From: Bacteroidota bacterium
Lineage (GTDB): Bacteria > Bacteroidota > Ignavibacteria > Ignavibacteriales > Ignavibacteriaceae
NCBI GenBank assembly: GCA_021824145.1
Contig: JAKALM010000009.1
Coordinates: 62,001-126,000 of the forward strand
Reading direction: 5' to 3'
DNA: 64,000 nt
Both the position numbers and the translations under genes were made by a program. The notes under the pieces are model-generated. The model was not told the origin of the DNA and made no database searches. It saw only the letters and a program-made list of their open reading frames with translations. This document shows positions 8,554 through 17,582 of the stretch, one piece after another. Every line of letters begins with the position of its first letter. Positions within the stretch are counted from its first letter, which is position 1.

Positions 8554-9189
8554 TTAATATTGGAATCCTAAAGTAATTGAAAAACCAGATGGATTGATAC
8601 TAAAAGAATATCCACCTGTGTTATCGTTTTTCTTCGATGCAAAATAATATCTCGGTTCAATAAAAATTTTACCAATTAATATTCTTCCAAAGATAGAAAA
8701 GAAAACATTTCCACCACTTTTAGAATCAGAGTTATTTGTCAAACCTCCAAACAAGCCACCAGTGCTTCCAGAATATGAAACGCTATAAAAATATAGATAA
8801 TATCCCCCACCTAAGCCAGCATAAATTTTTGTGTCTGCGTCAGAAATTTCTGCTAGTTTATAACCAAAATTAACATGAAGCGGAATTAGAAAAATTAACT
8901 GGTCTGATATGTTAGGTTTAGGGTCAGAAAAAATATCAATCGTTTTTTTCTGGTAGAGATCGATGTCACCGCTTAAGAAAAAATTATATTTTTTGAATTC
9001 AGTAATACCATCAACGCCTAAAATTAAACCATTATTAAGTCCATTGCCAGGGTTATAAAAACCAAATTTACCACTGTAATATTGATTTAAATTCGAATCA
9101 TTAACGCCAGATTTTTCATTTGAAGTTTGAGCTAAAATAGCAAACGAAAAAACAATTAGATATGAGAAAGTAAGTGTCCATTTAGTCAT
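8554..9189 (-). CDS. Outer-membrane beta-barrel protein, unknown role
   Basis: The 211-residue protein has a signal peptide (MTKWTLTFSYLIVFSFAILAQ). The body shows alternating hydrophobic and polar strands with Gly and aromatic residues, ending in GFSITLGFQY, the terminal-aromatic strand typical of small outer-membrane barrels. The ATG is preceded by AAGGG. It is transcribed toward ccmF and shares the terminator there. It follows the TPR gene on the same strand after about 105 bp. The family is not recognised beyond an OMP_b-brl-like fold. Confidence 0.6.
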   Translation of the reverse strand: MTKWTLTFSYLIVFSFAILAQTSNEKSGVNDSNLNQYYSGKFGFYNPGNGLNNGLILGVDGITEFKKYNFFLSGDIDLYQKKTIDIFSDPKPNISDQLIFLIPLHVNFGYKLAEISDADTKIYAGLGGGYYLYFYSVSYSGSTGGLFGGLTNNSDSKSGGNVFFSIFGRILIGKIFIEPRYYFASKKNDNTGGYSFSINPSGFSITLGFQY

Positions 9190-9294
9190 AGTTATACCCT
9201 TATATTTTTTTGTTTAGTATAATATAATGATATCATTTTGTTAAATGGTTGTACAAATCACAATTTACTAAACAAAAAATTAAATAGAAGGTAC

Positions 9295-10911
9295 TTATAA
9301 AACTTTTTGTTTTGCTTTTTCAAGGATTGGATTTATTTGGTCTTTATAAGCCGGATTTAGACTTATTACAGTTTGACAATCTTTTATTGTCTGTTTGAAA
9401 TCCCAAATTTCAAAATTTACAAGAGCGCGCAGAAAATAAGCTTCAACATAATTGGGATTTATTTTAATAGCTGTTGAAAGATCATGTTCAGCTTCTTTGG
9501 GCATTTCTAATTTCCTATAAGCTTTTGCTCTCAGAAAATATAACTCGGGATTTTTAGGATTAAGTTTTATTGCTTTTGAAAAATCAAGTGATGCCGCATA
9601 ATCATCACCCTTCCCTGTTTTAAGCTGTCCTCTAAAAACATAAGCATCTATAAATTCAGGATTTTGAAGTGCGAGTGTAATGTCTGCAAGTGCACCATAA
9701 TTATCTTTTAATTGATCTTTTATTTTTGCTCTATAGAAATAAGCTTCAAACGATTTTGGATTAATTTCAATTGCTTTATTAAAATCCTTTTGAGCATCAT
9801 AAATTTTCTTTTGATTAAATTTTAAAATTCCTCTTTGTTTATAAGCTATTTCTAAATTTGGATCTATTTCTAAAATTTTATCAAGATATTTCAGACTTTG
9901 TTCAAAATTATTTCTTTCTTCCTCCAATTCTGAAAGTAAGAAATAAATTTCGATATCATTTGGCGATAATTCAGATGCAGTTAAAAAATCATGCGACGCG
10001 CCTTCAAAATCCATTAGTATTTTTTTTATTTTTCCTAACTGCTTAAATGCTTCACTATTATCAGGATCTAACTCAATTACTTTAGAAAAATCTTGAAGCG
10101 CACCATCGGGATCATCAATTTTAAATTTTGCTTTTGCTTTAAAAATATATGCATTTAAAAACTTATCATCATAATTAATTGCAGTATTAAAAGAATTAAT
10201 TGCTTCGCTATACTTTTGGGTTTCATAAAACAATAAACCAAGATTGAAATGTGCATCTTTAAGTGACGGCTCGATTTCAATAGCAGTTTGAAAATCTTTT
10301 AATGCCTGTTCCAAATCTTGCATTTTTAACTTTGCTAGTCCTCGTCCGTTAAATGCTTCAGCAAACAAAGGATTAATTTCAATTGCAGAATTAAAATCTA
10401 AAATTGCCATTTTATAATCTAAAATATTTATCTTCTCAAATCCTCTTTTAGTGAAATAATTTGGATTAGTTGGATTTAAATTGATTGCTTTGTCATAATC
10501 TATAATTGCATCCAAGGAGATATTTTGCATAGATTTTATTTTCGCACGTTCGATATAACCTTCAGGATCGTTTCCGTTTTTTGATATGTATGAATTGAAA
10601 TAATCTATTGCTTTGGGAAAATTTTTTAAATTTTCTTCTATAATTCCCAGATAATATAAAATTTTGCTAGAATAATTTGGATTTAAATTAAGTGAGTACT
10701 CAAAATCAATTTTTGCACCTTCGTAATCATATAATAATAATTTGGATAATCCGCGCCATGAATATGCTTGAAAACATTGATTATTTAATTCTATTAAGGC
10801 TGTAAAATCATTAATAGCTCCCTGATAATCTCTAAGATTATACTTTTCTTTTCCGCTGTTTATCAAATTTTCTTCATCTTTTTTTGAAAAGATATTTTTA
10901 AGAAGACCCAT
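9295..10911 (-). CDS. Tetratricopeptide repeat protein
   Basis: The 538-residue protein consists almost entirely of consecutive 34-residue TPR units, about 15 in all. They have recurrent signatures such as A..DF.KAIELNP and Y..RG..K. No signal peptide or membrane segment is seen, so it is probably cytoplasmic. The first ~20 residues (MGLLKNIFSKKDEENL) are basic and outside the repeats. TPR arrays mediate protein-protein contact; partners cannot be read from the sequence. It is divergent from the TonB receptor gene at 11284. Confidence 0.85.
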   Translation of the reverse strand: MGLLKNIFSKKDEENLINSGKEKYNLRDYQGAINDFTALIELNNQCFQAYSWRGLSKLLLYDYEGAKIDFEYSLNLNPNYSSKILYYLGIIEENLKNFPKAIDYFNSYISKNGNDPEGYIERAKIKSMQNISLDAIIDYDKAINLNPTNPNYFTKRGFEKINILDYKMAILDFNSAIEINPLFAEAFNGRGLAKLKMQDLEQALKDFQTAIEIEPSLKDAHFNLGLLFYETQKYSEAINSFNTAINYDDKFLNAYIFKAKAKFKIDDPDGALQDFSKVIELDPDNSEAFKQLGKIKKILMDFEGASHDFLTASELSPNDIEIYFLLSELEEERNNFEQSLKYLDKILEIDPNLEIAYKQRGILKFNQKKIYDAQKDFNKAIEINPKSFEAYFYRAKIKDQLKDNYGALADITLALQNPEFIDAYVFRGQLKTGKGDDYAASLDFSKAIKLNPKNPELYFLRAKAYRKLEMPKEAEHDLSTAIKINPNYVEAYFLRALVNFEIWDFKQTIKDCQTVISLNPAYKDQINPILEKAKQKVL

Positions 10912-11283
10912 TGTAAAGCCTAAATAAATTATGATTCAATTTTTTATTCCATAAAACACCCCTCAAATCAATAATTAATATTCGAATAATTTTTAAATAA
11001 TTTTATCTTTTTATGGTTAACGAAACATAATGTCAGCTAAAATTAAAAATATATTTATAATAGCTATTAGTCCAAATTCTTAGCTTAAACAAATAATGAT
11101 GCCGGCAATCTAAATTGTTTTGAATAAGTGATAAAAAGAACAAAAATCAAAATATTAAACCATTCATCAAATTCATTTTCCGTTTATCAGTTTGCGAAAA
11201 ACCTTTTAAACTCAACGTTTTTGCAATCTGTCCAAAAACCAGATAACAATTAATTCAAACATTTTGATTTTATTGGAGAGTAC
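10912..11283. promoter_or_regulatory. Divergent intergenic region, no gene seen
   Basis: These 372 bp of very AT-rich sequence lie between the TPR gene (minus) and the TonB receptor gene (plus), and must hold both promoters. The only clear element is GGAGAG at 11275-11280, the ribosome binding site of the receptor gene. No RNA gene or palindrome of note is visible. Confidence 0.5.
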
Positions 11284-13743
11284 ATGAAACTATTTTTAAT
11301 TGCAGCAGTAATAATGATAAACATTATTTCAGTAGGACAGACGTATAAAAGGGGTGATGAAAATTCAAATAGTACCGGAATTATTAAGGGAAAAGTTATC
11401 GATGCTTCTACAAAAAAACCTATTGATTATGCAAATATATCTTTATTCAATAAAAAAGATTCATCAATTGTAAATGGCGCAGTTTCAGATGCAGAAGGCA
11501 ATTTTTTAATTAAAAATATCAGCCCAGGGATTTATTATTCAAAAATTTCTTTCATAGGTTATAAAACTGATGTGATAAAATCAATAAATCTTTCTGCATC
11601 AAATAAAATAATTTCCTTGGGCACAATTAGTTTAACTTCAACTTCTGTAAGGTTAGGTGCCGTTGTGGTTAAAGCTGATAAAGATATGGTTGTAACAAAT
11701 TTGGACAAACAAGTTGTTAATGTTGAAAAGGATTTATCCAGCGCCGGCGGAACTGCTTTAGATGTAATGCAGAATATTCCAGCATTGACTGTGGATATTG
11801 ACGGCAATATTAGTTTGCGTGGAAATAGTAACGTAACAATTTTAGTAGACGGAAAACCTACCGGATTAGCTGGCTTAAATAGCAGTGATGTATTAACTTC
11901 AATTCCTGCAAGCTCTATAAAATCTGTAGAATTGGTAACAAATCCATCTGCTAAATATGATCCTGATGGCACAGCAGGAATCATCAATATTGTTTTAAAG
12001 AAAAAATCTAATCTAGGATTCAACGGCGTTTTCAATTTGAATGCAGGTACTGGCAATAAATATACCGGCGGTACTAATTTTAATTATAGAACTGGTGATT
12101 TAAACTTTTTTGGTGATATAGCAGGAAGAATATTTGATTTCAATCGAACAGGAATTTCAAATCGAACAAACTTCTATTCCGGAAATACTTCTTACCTAAA
12201 TCAAAATTCTAACTCACAAAATAATTTTAATATGGCTAATATTAATTTAGGTTCAGAATATCTTTTCGATGATTACAATACTCTTTCTCTTTCAGCTCAA
12301 TATCGAAATTTTCATGTTAATAATTCCGGAGATATTTATAATTATTTATTGAATGATCAATCGTCTCTTCAAAATTATTTTACAGACTTAAACACTGGTA
12401 ATAGAAGTGTAAAAGCTATGAATTATTCTTTAGATTATAAGAGAGAATATGAAGAGAAAGGAAAAGAGTTCACAGCTGATCTTATGTATACCGGCATTGG
12501 AATGAACAGCACAAGCGGAACTAATTATAATTATTATTTAGTTGATGGAAACCAATCCTCAATTCCACCATCGTTAATTAACAATACCAGCAACAACACT
12601 CATAAAATGTTTATCATTAAATCAGATTTTATTCAACCAATTAATAAAAACAACAGAATTGAATTAGGTTATAAAAGCTCAATAAGTGATTTAGGAATGG
12701 ATTACAATTTCTATAACTTTGATCCATCAAGCAATGTATGGATAAATAATAATCTTCGCAGCAATAACTTTGATTATAAAGAACAAATTCATGCTCTCTA
12801 TGGAATTTATACCGGTTCAATAAATGACTTTAAATTCCAAGGCGGCGTAAGAAGTGAATACGCTATTACTAACTCTAAATTACTGAATGAAGGAATTTCT
12901 TATAAAGATAATTATCTAAGTTTTTATCCTTCAGTTTTTCTTGCATATGATTTCACTCCTTTACAGGAATTCAAAATAAGTTATAGCAGAAGAGTTGACA
13001 GACCACGCCCTTGGGAGTTAAATCCATTTACAAATTATTCGGATTCCTTAAATCTTTCTTATGGAAATCCAGATCTTCAACCCGAGTATACAAATTCTTA
13101 CGAGATGGGATACAGCACAATATTTTTTGATTTCAATATTTATGCTTCACTATTCTTAAAGCAAACTAATGGAATGATTACCGAAATTAGTAACCTTGCA
13201 AATAATGGGATAACTGAAACAACATATGAAAATATCTCAAGCCAAAAAAATTATGGAACTGAATTTTTAGTAAACGGAAAGCTTTTTCCATGGTGGAGTA
13301 TAAATGCGAATGCATCATATTTCAGATCAGATATTAACGATCCGGTTTTAGTAACAGGAAATAGCAATTATAGTTATAGCTGGACAGGTAGAATAAATTC
13401 TACTTGGTCTTTAGATAAAACCTTATCGTTACAAATTTCTTCAACTTATAACTCACCTGTTGTCAGACCTCAAGGCAGAAGCGATGCAATATACTTTACA
13501 GATGTTGCAATAAAAAAAGATTTCATGAATGGAAATTTATCGGTGAATTTAAGACTTAGCGATATTTTCAACACTAGAAAATATAGCTCAGTTACTTATG
13601 GCAATGGTTTTACTTTATTTAATACTGGACAGCGGGATTCAAGAATATTATTCTTAGGACTTACTTATAATATCAACAATTATAAACAATCAAAGGATAG
13701 AGTAAAAGATATAAATGTTGATGATGAAATGAATGCAGATTAG
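11284..13743 (+). CDS. TonB-dependent receptor-like outer-membrane protein (OMP_b-brl_3 type)
   Basis: The 819-residue protein has a signal peptide (about 1-20) and a CarboxypepD_reg domain (about 35-120, with GKVIDASTKKPIDYANIS). The plug region (about 130-240) includes LRGNSNVTILVDGKP and SAKYDPDGTAGIINIVLKKK. A long C-terminal barrel contains SYSRRVDRPRPWELNPF and LSYGNPDLQPEYTNS, hallmarks of the barrel type named OMP_b-brl_3. It probably imports or transports a ligand across the outer membrane; no SusD-like partner is adjacent. The start has GGAGAG 3 nt upstream. The ligand is unknown. Confidence 0.85.
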   Translation: MKLFLIAAVIMINIISVGQTYKRGDENSNSTGIIKGKVIDASTKKPIDYANISLFNKKDSSIVNGAVSDAEGNFLIKNISPGIYYSKISFIGYKTDVIKSINLSASNKIISLGTISLTSTSVRLGAVVVKADKDMVVTNLDKQVVNVEKDLSSAGGTALDVMQNIPALTVDIDGNISLRGNSNVTILVDGKPTGLAGLNSSDVLTSIPASSIKSVELVTNPSAKYDPDGTAGIINIVLKKKSNLGFNGVFNLNAGTGNKYTGGTNFNYRTGDLNFFGDIAGRIFDFNRTGISNRTNFYSGNTSYLNQNSNSQNNFNMANINLGSEYLFDDYNTLSLSAQYRNFHVNNSGDIYNYLLNDQSSLQNYFTDLNTGNRSVKAMNYSLDYKREYEEKGKEFTADLMYTGIGMNSTSGTNYNYYLVDGNQSSIPPSLINNTSNNTHKMFIIKSDFIQPINKNNRIELGYKSSISDLGMDYNFYNFDPSSNVWINNNLRSNNFDYKEQIHALYGIYTGSINDFKFQGGVRSEYAITNSKLLNEGISYKDNYLSFYPSVFLAYDFTPLQEFKISYSRRVDRPRPWELNPFTNYSDSLNLSYGNPDLQPEYTNSYEMGYSTIFFDFNIYASLFLKQTNGMITEISNLANNGITETTYENISSQKNYGTEFLVNGKLFPWWSINANASYFRSDINDPVLVTGNSNYSYSWTGRINSTWSLDKTLSLQISSTYNSPVVRPQGRSDAIYFTDVAIKKDFMNGNLSVNLRLSDIFNTRKYSSVTYGNGFTLFNTGQRDSRILFLGLTYNINNYKQSKDRVKDINVDDEMNAD

Positions 13744-13772
13744 TTCTCTCTTACCTCTAAACGCATAGCAGA

Positions 13773-13801
13773 GGGGGACGAAACTCACCGTCCCCCTTCA
13801 T
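13773..13801 (+). terminator. Rho-independent terminator after the TonB receptor gene
   Basis: GGGGGACG (13773-13780) pairs with CGTCCCCC (13789-13796) around an 8-base loop, followed by a T-rich stretch (TTCATTATTTTAT). It is strikingly GC-rich for this AT-rich region and lies 30 bp beyond the stop at 13743. Confidence 0.8.
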
Positions 13802-13895
13802 TATTTTATCATGCTTATCAATTTCTATTTAAATATTGTTTGAATCTAAATTATGCTGTAATTTCGTATATCTCAAATCAATATTTCAAAACCGA

Positions 13896-15074
13896 ATGAA
13901 AAAAATATTTAAACTTAAATTTCTTGGTATTACAATAACTGTTTTTGTAATAATATGGCTGTTAACTTTCATTCCAATAAATCTCGGCTTCTTCAATCCG
14001 TTAAAAAATGCTCTTTATGACTTTGATGTAAATGATATTGTGTTCTCAAAGTTAAGTCCAGAAAAATCTGCCGATACAAACATTGTAATTGTAAATATTG
14101 GATATTTAAATCGACCACAGCTTGCTGAATTGATTACAAAAATTAAAAGTTATAAACCAAAGGTAGTAGGATTAGATATCTTATTTCGCGAGAACAAAGA
14201 ACCCATAGGAGATTCCCTATTATCCGAAGCAATTAAATTAGATGATAATACAGTTATAGTTAATAAACTTTCTGGTTATGACGAAGAAAAACAAATTTAT
14301 GATACTTTAACAACATCAATTAATAAATTCAAAAATTTTTCTTATTCCGGTTTCGCTAATTTTCCAAGTAAAGCAGGTTCAAATCTAACTACTATCAGAT
14401 TATTTAAACCAGAAGCAAAATTTAAAGATAGCACAATTGATGCATTTTCAACTGAAATTGTAAAATTGTTTGATAAAAAAAGTTACGATAAACTTATTAA
14501 GAGAAATAAAAATTTTGAAACTATTAACTATCGTGGGAATGCAGATAAATTCTATTATGTCGACGGGACTAATATTGATAACTTAGATAATTTAGATTTC
14601 TTAAAGGACAAAATTGTTCTTTTGGGATTTTTAGGTGAATATCCTTCACAAAAAATTTTAGAAGATATTTTTTATACACCATTAAATGAAAATTATGCAG
14701 GGAAAACCTATCCGGATATGTATGGTGTGGTAATCCACGCTAATATTATTTCGATGATTTTAAATAAATCATACATTAACACTTTACCAACTTGGATCGA
14801 AGTTTTGTTAGCAATGATAATATGCTATTTGAACATTGCCTTACTTAAATTCATTAAAATGAAAAATATTGATTGGTTAAGCATTATTAGTTTGGCAACA
14901 AAAACTTTAGAGTTTATTATTTTACTTTTTATCGATTTAGAAATATTTATAAATTTCCAATTAAAATTAAGTATTACATTGATGCTTGCTTCAATTGTTC
15001 TTATATCAGATAGCGAAGCAATTTATGACATAATTATGGAAAAAATACAAAAGTTTAAACTAAAGAGAGCTTAA
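13896..15074 (+). CDS. CHASE2 domain membrane sensor protein without output domain
   Basis: From the ATG at 13896 the protein is 392 residues (MKKIFKLKFLG). A TTG 60 bp upstream is in frame but poorly placed. One N-terminal membrane helix (about 8-28) is followed by an extracytoplasmic CHASE2-like domain (about 30-300, with LYDFDVND, NIVIVNIG, YKPKVVGLDILF and a late YGVVIHANIISMIL). Three C-terminal membrane helices complete the usual CHASE2 topology. Most CHASE2 proteins continue into a cyclase, kinase or phosphodiesterase domain; this one ends about 20 residues after the last helix. The FecR-like gene starts one base after the stop, so the two are clearly co-expressed. Confidence 0.75.
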   Translation: MKKIFKLKFLGITITVFVIIWLLTFIPINLGFFNPLKNALYDFDVNDIVFSKLSPEKSADTNIVIVNIGYLNRPQLAELITKIKSYKPKVVGLDILFRENKEPIGDSLLSEAIKLDDNTVIVNKLSGYDEEKQIYDTLTTSINKFKNFSYSGFANFPSKAGSNLTTIRLFKPEAKFKDSTIDAFSTEIVKLFDKKSYDKLIKRNKNFETINYRGNADKFYYVDGTNIDNLDNLDFLKDKIVLLGFLGEYPSQKILEDIFYTPLNENYAGKTYPDMYGVVIHANIISMILNKSYINTLPTWIEVLLAMIICYLNIALLKFIKMKNIDWLSIISLATKTLEFIILLFIDLEIFINFQLKLSITLMLASIVLISDSEAIYDIIMEKIQKFKLKRA

Positions 15075-15075
15075 T

Positions 15076-15996
15076 ATGAAAAAATTATTTTTATTAATAA
15101 CAATTATTTTCTTATACAATTTAAGTTATTGCCAAGAAATAAAATTCATTGCTTTAACTGCTAAGGGAAAAATCACTTTAACTAGAGGGACAAAAATATT
15201 AACTGTGAAACCAGGAGAGAAAATTTATGACAATGATAAAATAAGACTAAACAAAAACACCTACTTAGATTTAGTATATAAAGACGGCAGAACTTTAGAA
15301 TTAAAGAAAGTTGGGACCTATGATTATAAAAATTTGGTCTCAATATTAAATTCAAATAAAAGTTCAACAACAAAAAAGTTTACAAAATATGTTTTAGCAC
15401 AATTTGTACAATCAGTTGATGATATTGGTAATATGAAAGTTACTGGTTCTGTTGAAAGGTTAATTAAATTCCCTATTGATTATTGCACTCCCTCGAATAC
15501 AGACATTTATGAAGATATAGCAACATTTAGCTGGTACCCTACGTTGAAAAAATCATACATTTTTTCAATTGTAGATAATGCTGGTAAAGTAATTTTTTCA
15601 AAGCAATTAAATGATACTTCAATTTCAATAAATTTTAAAAAAAATAAACTAACTCGTGGAGATAATTATAAATGGTTTTTAACTGAAGCTGGAAAGAATA
15701 AATCTCTAACTGACACTTCTCATTTTTACTGGTTACCGCAATCAAAAGCCACATTGATAAAAGACTCAGTTAATATTTTAATGAAAGATTTTAGAAACAT
15801 TGACAATTCTCTTAAACAAACTTTGTTAGCTTCGTTTTATAATAACCACAAACTTTATATTGATATGTTGGCTGCTTATGAAAAAGCCATTCATTATTCA
15901 CCTAAGGACATAACTTATAAAAAATTATACATCCAAGCGTTAAATAATGTTGGACTAAAAAGGAAAGCCGAAGCATTGTTTAAGCAATTGAATTAA
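15076..15996 (+). CDS. FecR-like domain protein, exported
   Basis: The 306-residue protein has a signal peptide (MKKLFLLITIIFLYNLSYCQ). A FecR-like beta domain follows at about 28-85: KGKITLTRGTKILTVKPGEK, then YLDLVYKDGRTLELKKVG. The middle part resembles an extracellular beta fold (FSWYPTLKKSYIFSIVDNAG), and the C-terminus has one or two TPR-like helical hairpins (YEKAIHYSPKDITYKK). FecR-domain proteins are often encoded next to CHASE2 proteins and are thought to sense periplasmic conditions together. The gene starts one base after the CHASE2 stop. Confidence 0.7.
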   Translation: MKKLFLLITIIFLYNLSYCQEIKFIALTAKGKITLTRGTKILTVKPGEKIYDNDKIRLNKNTYLDLVYKDGRTLELKKVGTYDYKNLVSILNSNKSSTTKKFTKYVLAQFVQSVDDIGNMKVTGSVERLIKFPIDYCTPSNTDIYEDIATFSWYPTLKKSYIFSIVDNAGKVIFSKQLNDTSISINFKKNKLTRGDNYKWFLTEAGKNKSLTDTSHFYWLPQSKATLIKDSVNILMKDFRNIDNSLKQTLLASFYNNHKLYIDMLAAYEKAIHYSPKDITYKKLYIQALNNVGLKRKAEALFKQLN

Positions 15997-16051
15997 TATT
16001 TAAATATTAAATAAGAATTTTAAATTGTATTGATGAAAGCAAAAATGATTT

Positions 16052-16399
16052 ATGATTGAAGATAATATAAAAATTTTTAGAGCGCTTTCGGATCTTGATC
16101 GGCTAAGAATATTAAAAGCACTTCAATTAAAAGTTTTATGTGAATGCGAAATTAAAGAATTGTTAGGATTAACAAAATCGACGATATCAAAACATCTTGG
16201 CATTCTTAAAGAGTCTGGTTTTGTTTTAGAGCAAAAAAATGGTAAATGGTTTGACTATACTATAAATCCGAAACCCAAAGATGCAAGGATTTCAACAATT
16301 CTTGCAACAATAGATTATTGGATAGCAGACGAAAAAATTATAATTAGTGATAAATTGAAAATAAAAACTTTAGACAGAAAGAATATCTGCTGCAATTAA
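16052..16399 (+). CDS. ArsR/SmtB-family metal(loid)-responsive repressor
   Basis: The 115-residue winged-helix protein has the ArsR pattern: FRALSDLDRLRILKAL, then the metal-site helix KVLCECEIKELLGL and the recognition helix TKSTISKHLGILKESG. The C30-E31-C32 pair matches the ELCVCDL-type As(III)/Sb(III) site of ArsR, and a C-terminal CC pair (C113, C114) could add thiol ligands. No arsenite pump, arsenate reductase or other ars gene is visible nearby, so its target lies elsewhere or the gene is autoregulated. Its last 4 bp overlap the end of the convergent CBM9-like gene. Confidence 0.88.
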   Translation: MIEDNIKIFRALSDLDRLRILKALQLKVLCECEIKELLGLTKSTISKHLGILKESGFVLEQKNGKWFDYTINPKPKDARISTILATIDYWIADEKIIISDKLKIKTLDRKNICCN

Positions 16400-17517
16400 T
16401 TTTTTTTATTAAGCATTTTATTTTGCAATGATTGTTCTATCCAAACACGGCCGTCATTTCTGATTAAAACTGTTTCTGAATTGTCAAGAGATTTCAACTG
16501 GGCTTCAAAATAATCTGATGTGCATTCAACATTAGCCGGCATTTTGAAGCCTTTAATATCTTCTTCTTTAATCCCAATTTTTTTTAAGTCAGTAGTAAAA
16601 GTTCCAATTGAATCAAAATAATTTCTTTCTTTATAATAAATTTGTCTTAAATACCATTTTGCTGCTTCTTCTTTTCTTACAACAAAAGAATCAATTTTAT
16701 TACCAACTGAATCAGTCGAAAATTGAATATAACCCCACATCTCAGGATAATGCATGTTAACAATACCCTGCGGCGACCAAACCCAGTTATCTTCAGGATA
16801 AGGTTTATCAGTTTTAGGATTTATAATTTTCATGTACATTCCATTTTTAACTTCAGTCTTCCATTCCACACGCGAAAAATTAATTCTCCATTGATCTTTA
16901 ATTTTAGGAGGAACAGAGACTTGCGTTATTTCCTTAAAAGCATCCCATGGAAATGCAACCTCAACTGTCCAGCCTTCATCTTTATCGCCGGGTTTATTAA
17001 GTGTTCCGTTAATCTTAACCGAAGATTTCAATCCATGAATATCCTAATCATTTACAGCAGCGTTCCAAGTATCACGGTATGGTTTTATAAGAAGTAAATC
17101 CCAAACAGTATTTAATGCATTCATTTCAAACTCTGAATATCGATGAGTATCACCATCAGGATCAATGAAAATTTCAAAGTCGTTATCATAAAAAATTGCA
17201 GTATCCCGTTGCCTTAGCGTTGCCCAAATGTCTGGTTCTTGTATTTCGGCAGCGATGTAAAGATAGCTGCTGTCCCAAAGCATTTTAACGCGCGTACGAA
17301 ATCTTGGTACTGGTTTGGAATAGCCTTCTATATCTACAAAGTCATTTGTCCATTCTGCTTTTTTCCAGGCAGTTTCAATCAATCGGCCATCTATAATTAA
17401 AGGTTTATTTGTGTAATAACAGATATATTTTTGCGGAGAAAATTTTATTTGCGGAATAGATAGTTGTTGAGCAAAACAAACTGAATTTACGAGAAAAAGT
17501 AAAAGTATTTTTTTCAT
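16396..17517 (-). pseudogene. CBM9-like carbohydrate-binding protein interrupted by an in-frame TAG
   Basis: A signal peptide (MKKILLLFLVNSVCFAQ, ATG at 17517) begins a frame of 157 codons ending at TAG 17046-17044. The same frame continues without shift for a further 216 codons to 16396. The pieces join as ...WNAAVND-stop-DIHGLKSS.... In relatives of this CBM9-like family the residue before D-I-x-G-L is usually Trp (from memory), so TGG to TAG is the simplest explanation. Features on both sides (PLIIDGRLIETAWKKAEW before; GWTVEVAFPWDAF and WRINFSRVEW after) are intact. Either a recent pseudogene, a sequencing error, or readthrough. It is last in the minus-strand glycan cluster. Confidence 0.8.
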
Positions 17518-17582
17518 AATTTTTAAATATTGATTTAATAGCAATAAACTTTGAAATTCATTTGAGAATTATTAAAAATATT

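Noticed and set aside
11559-12056. 165-codon antisense open frame inside the TonB receptor gene
   Set aside because: It lies wholly within a well-supported coding gene, has no ribosome binding site or recognisable protein features, and is a shadow of the sense codons.
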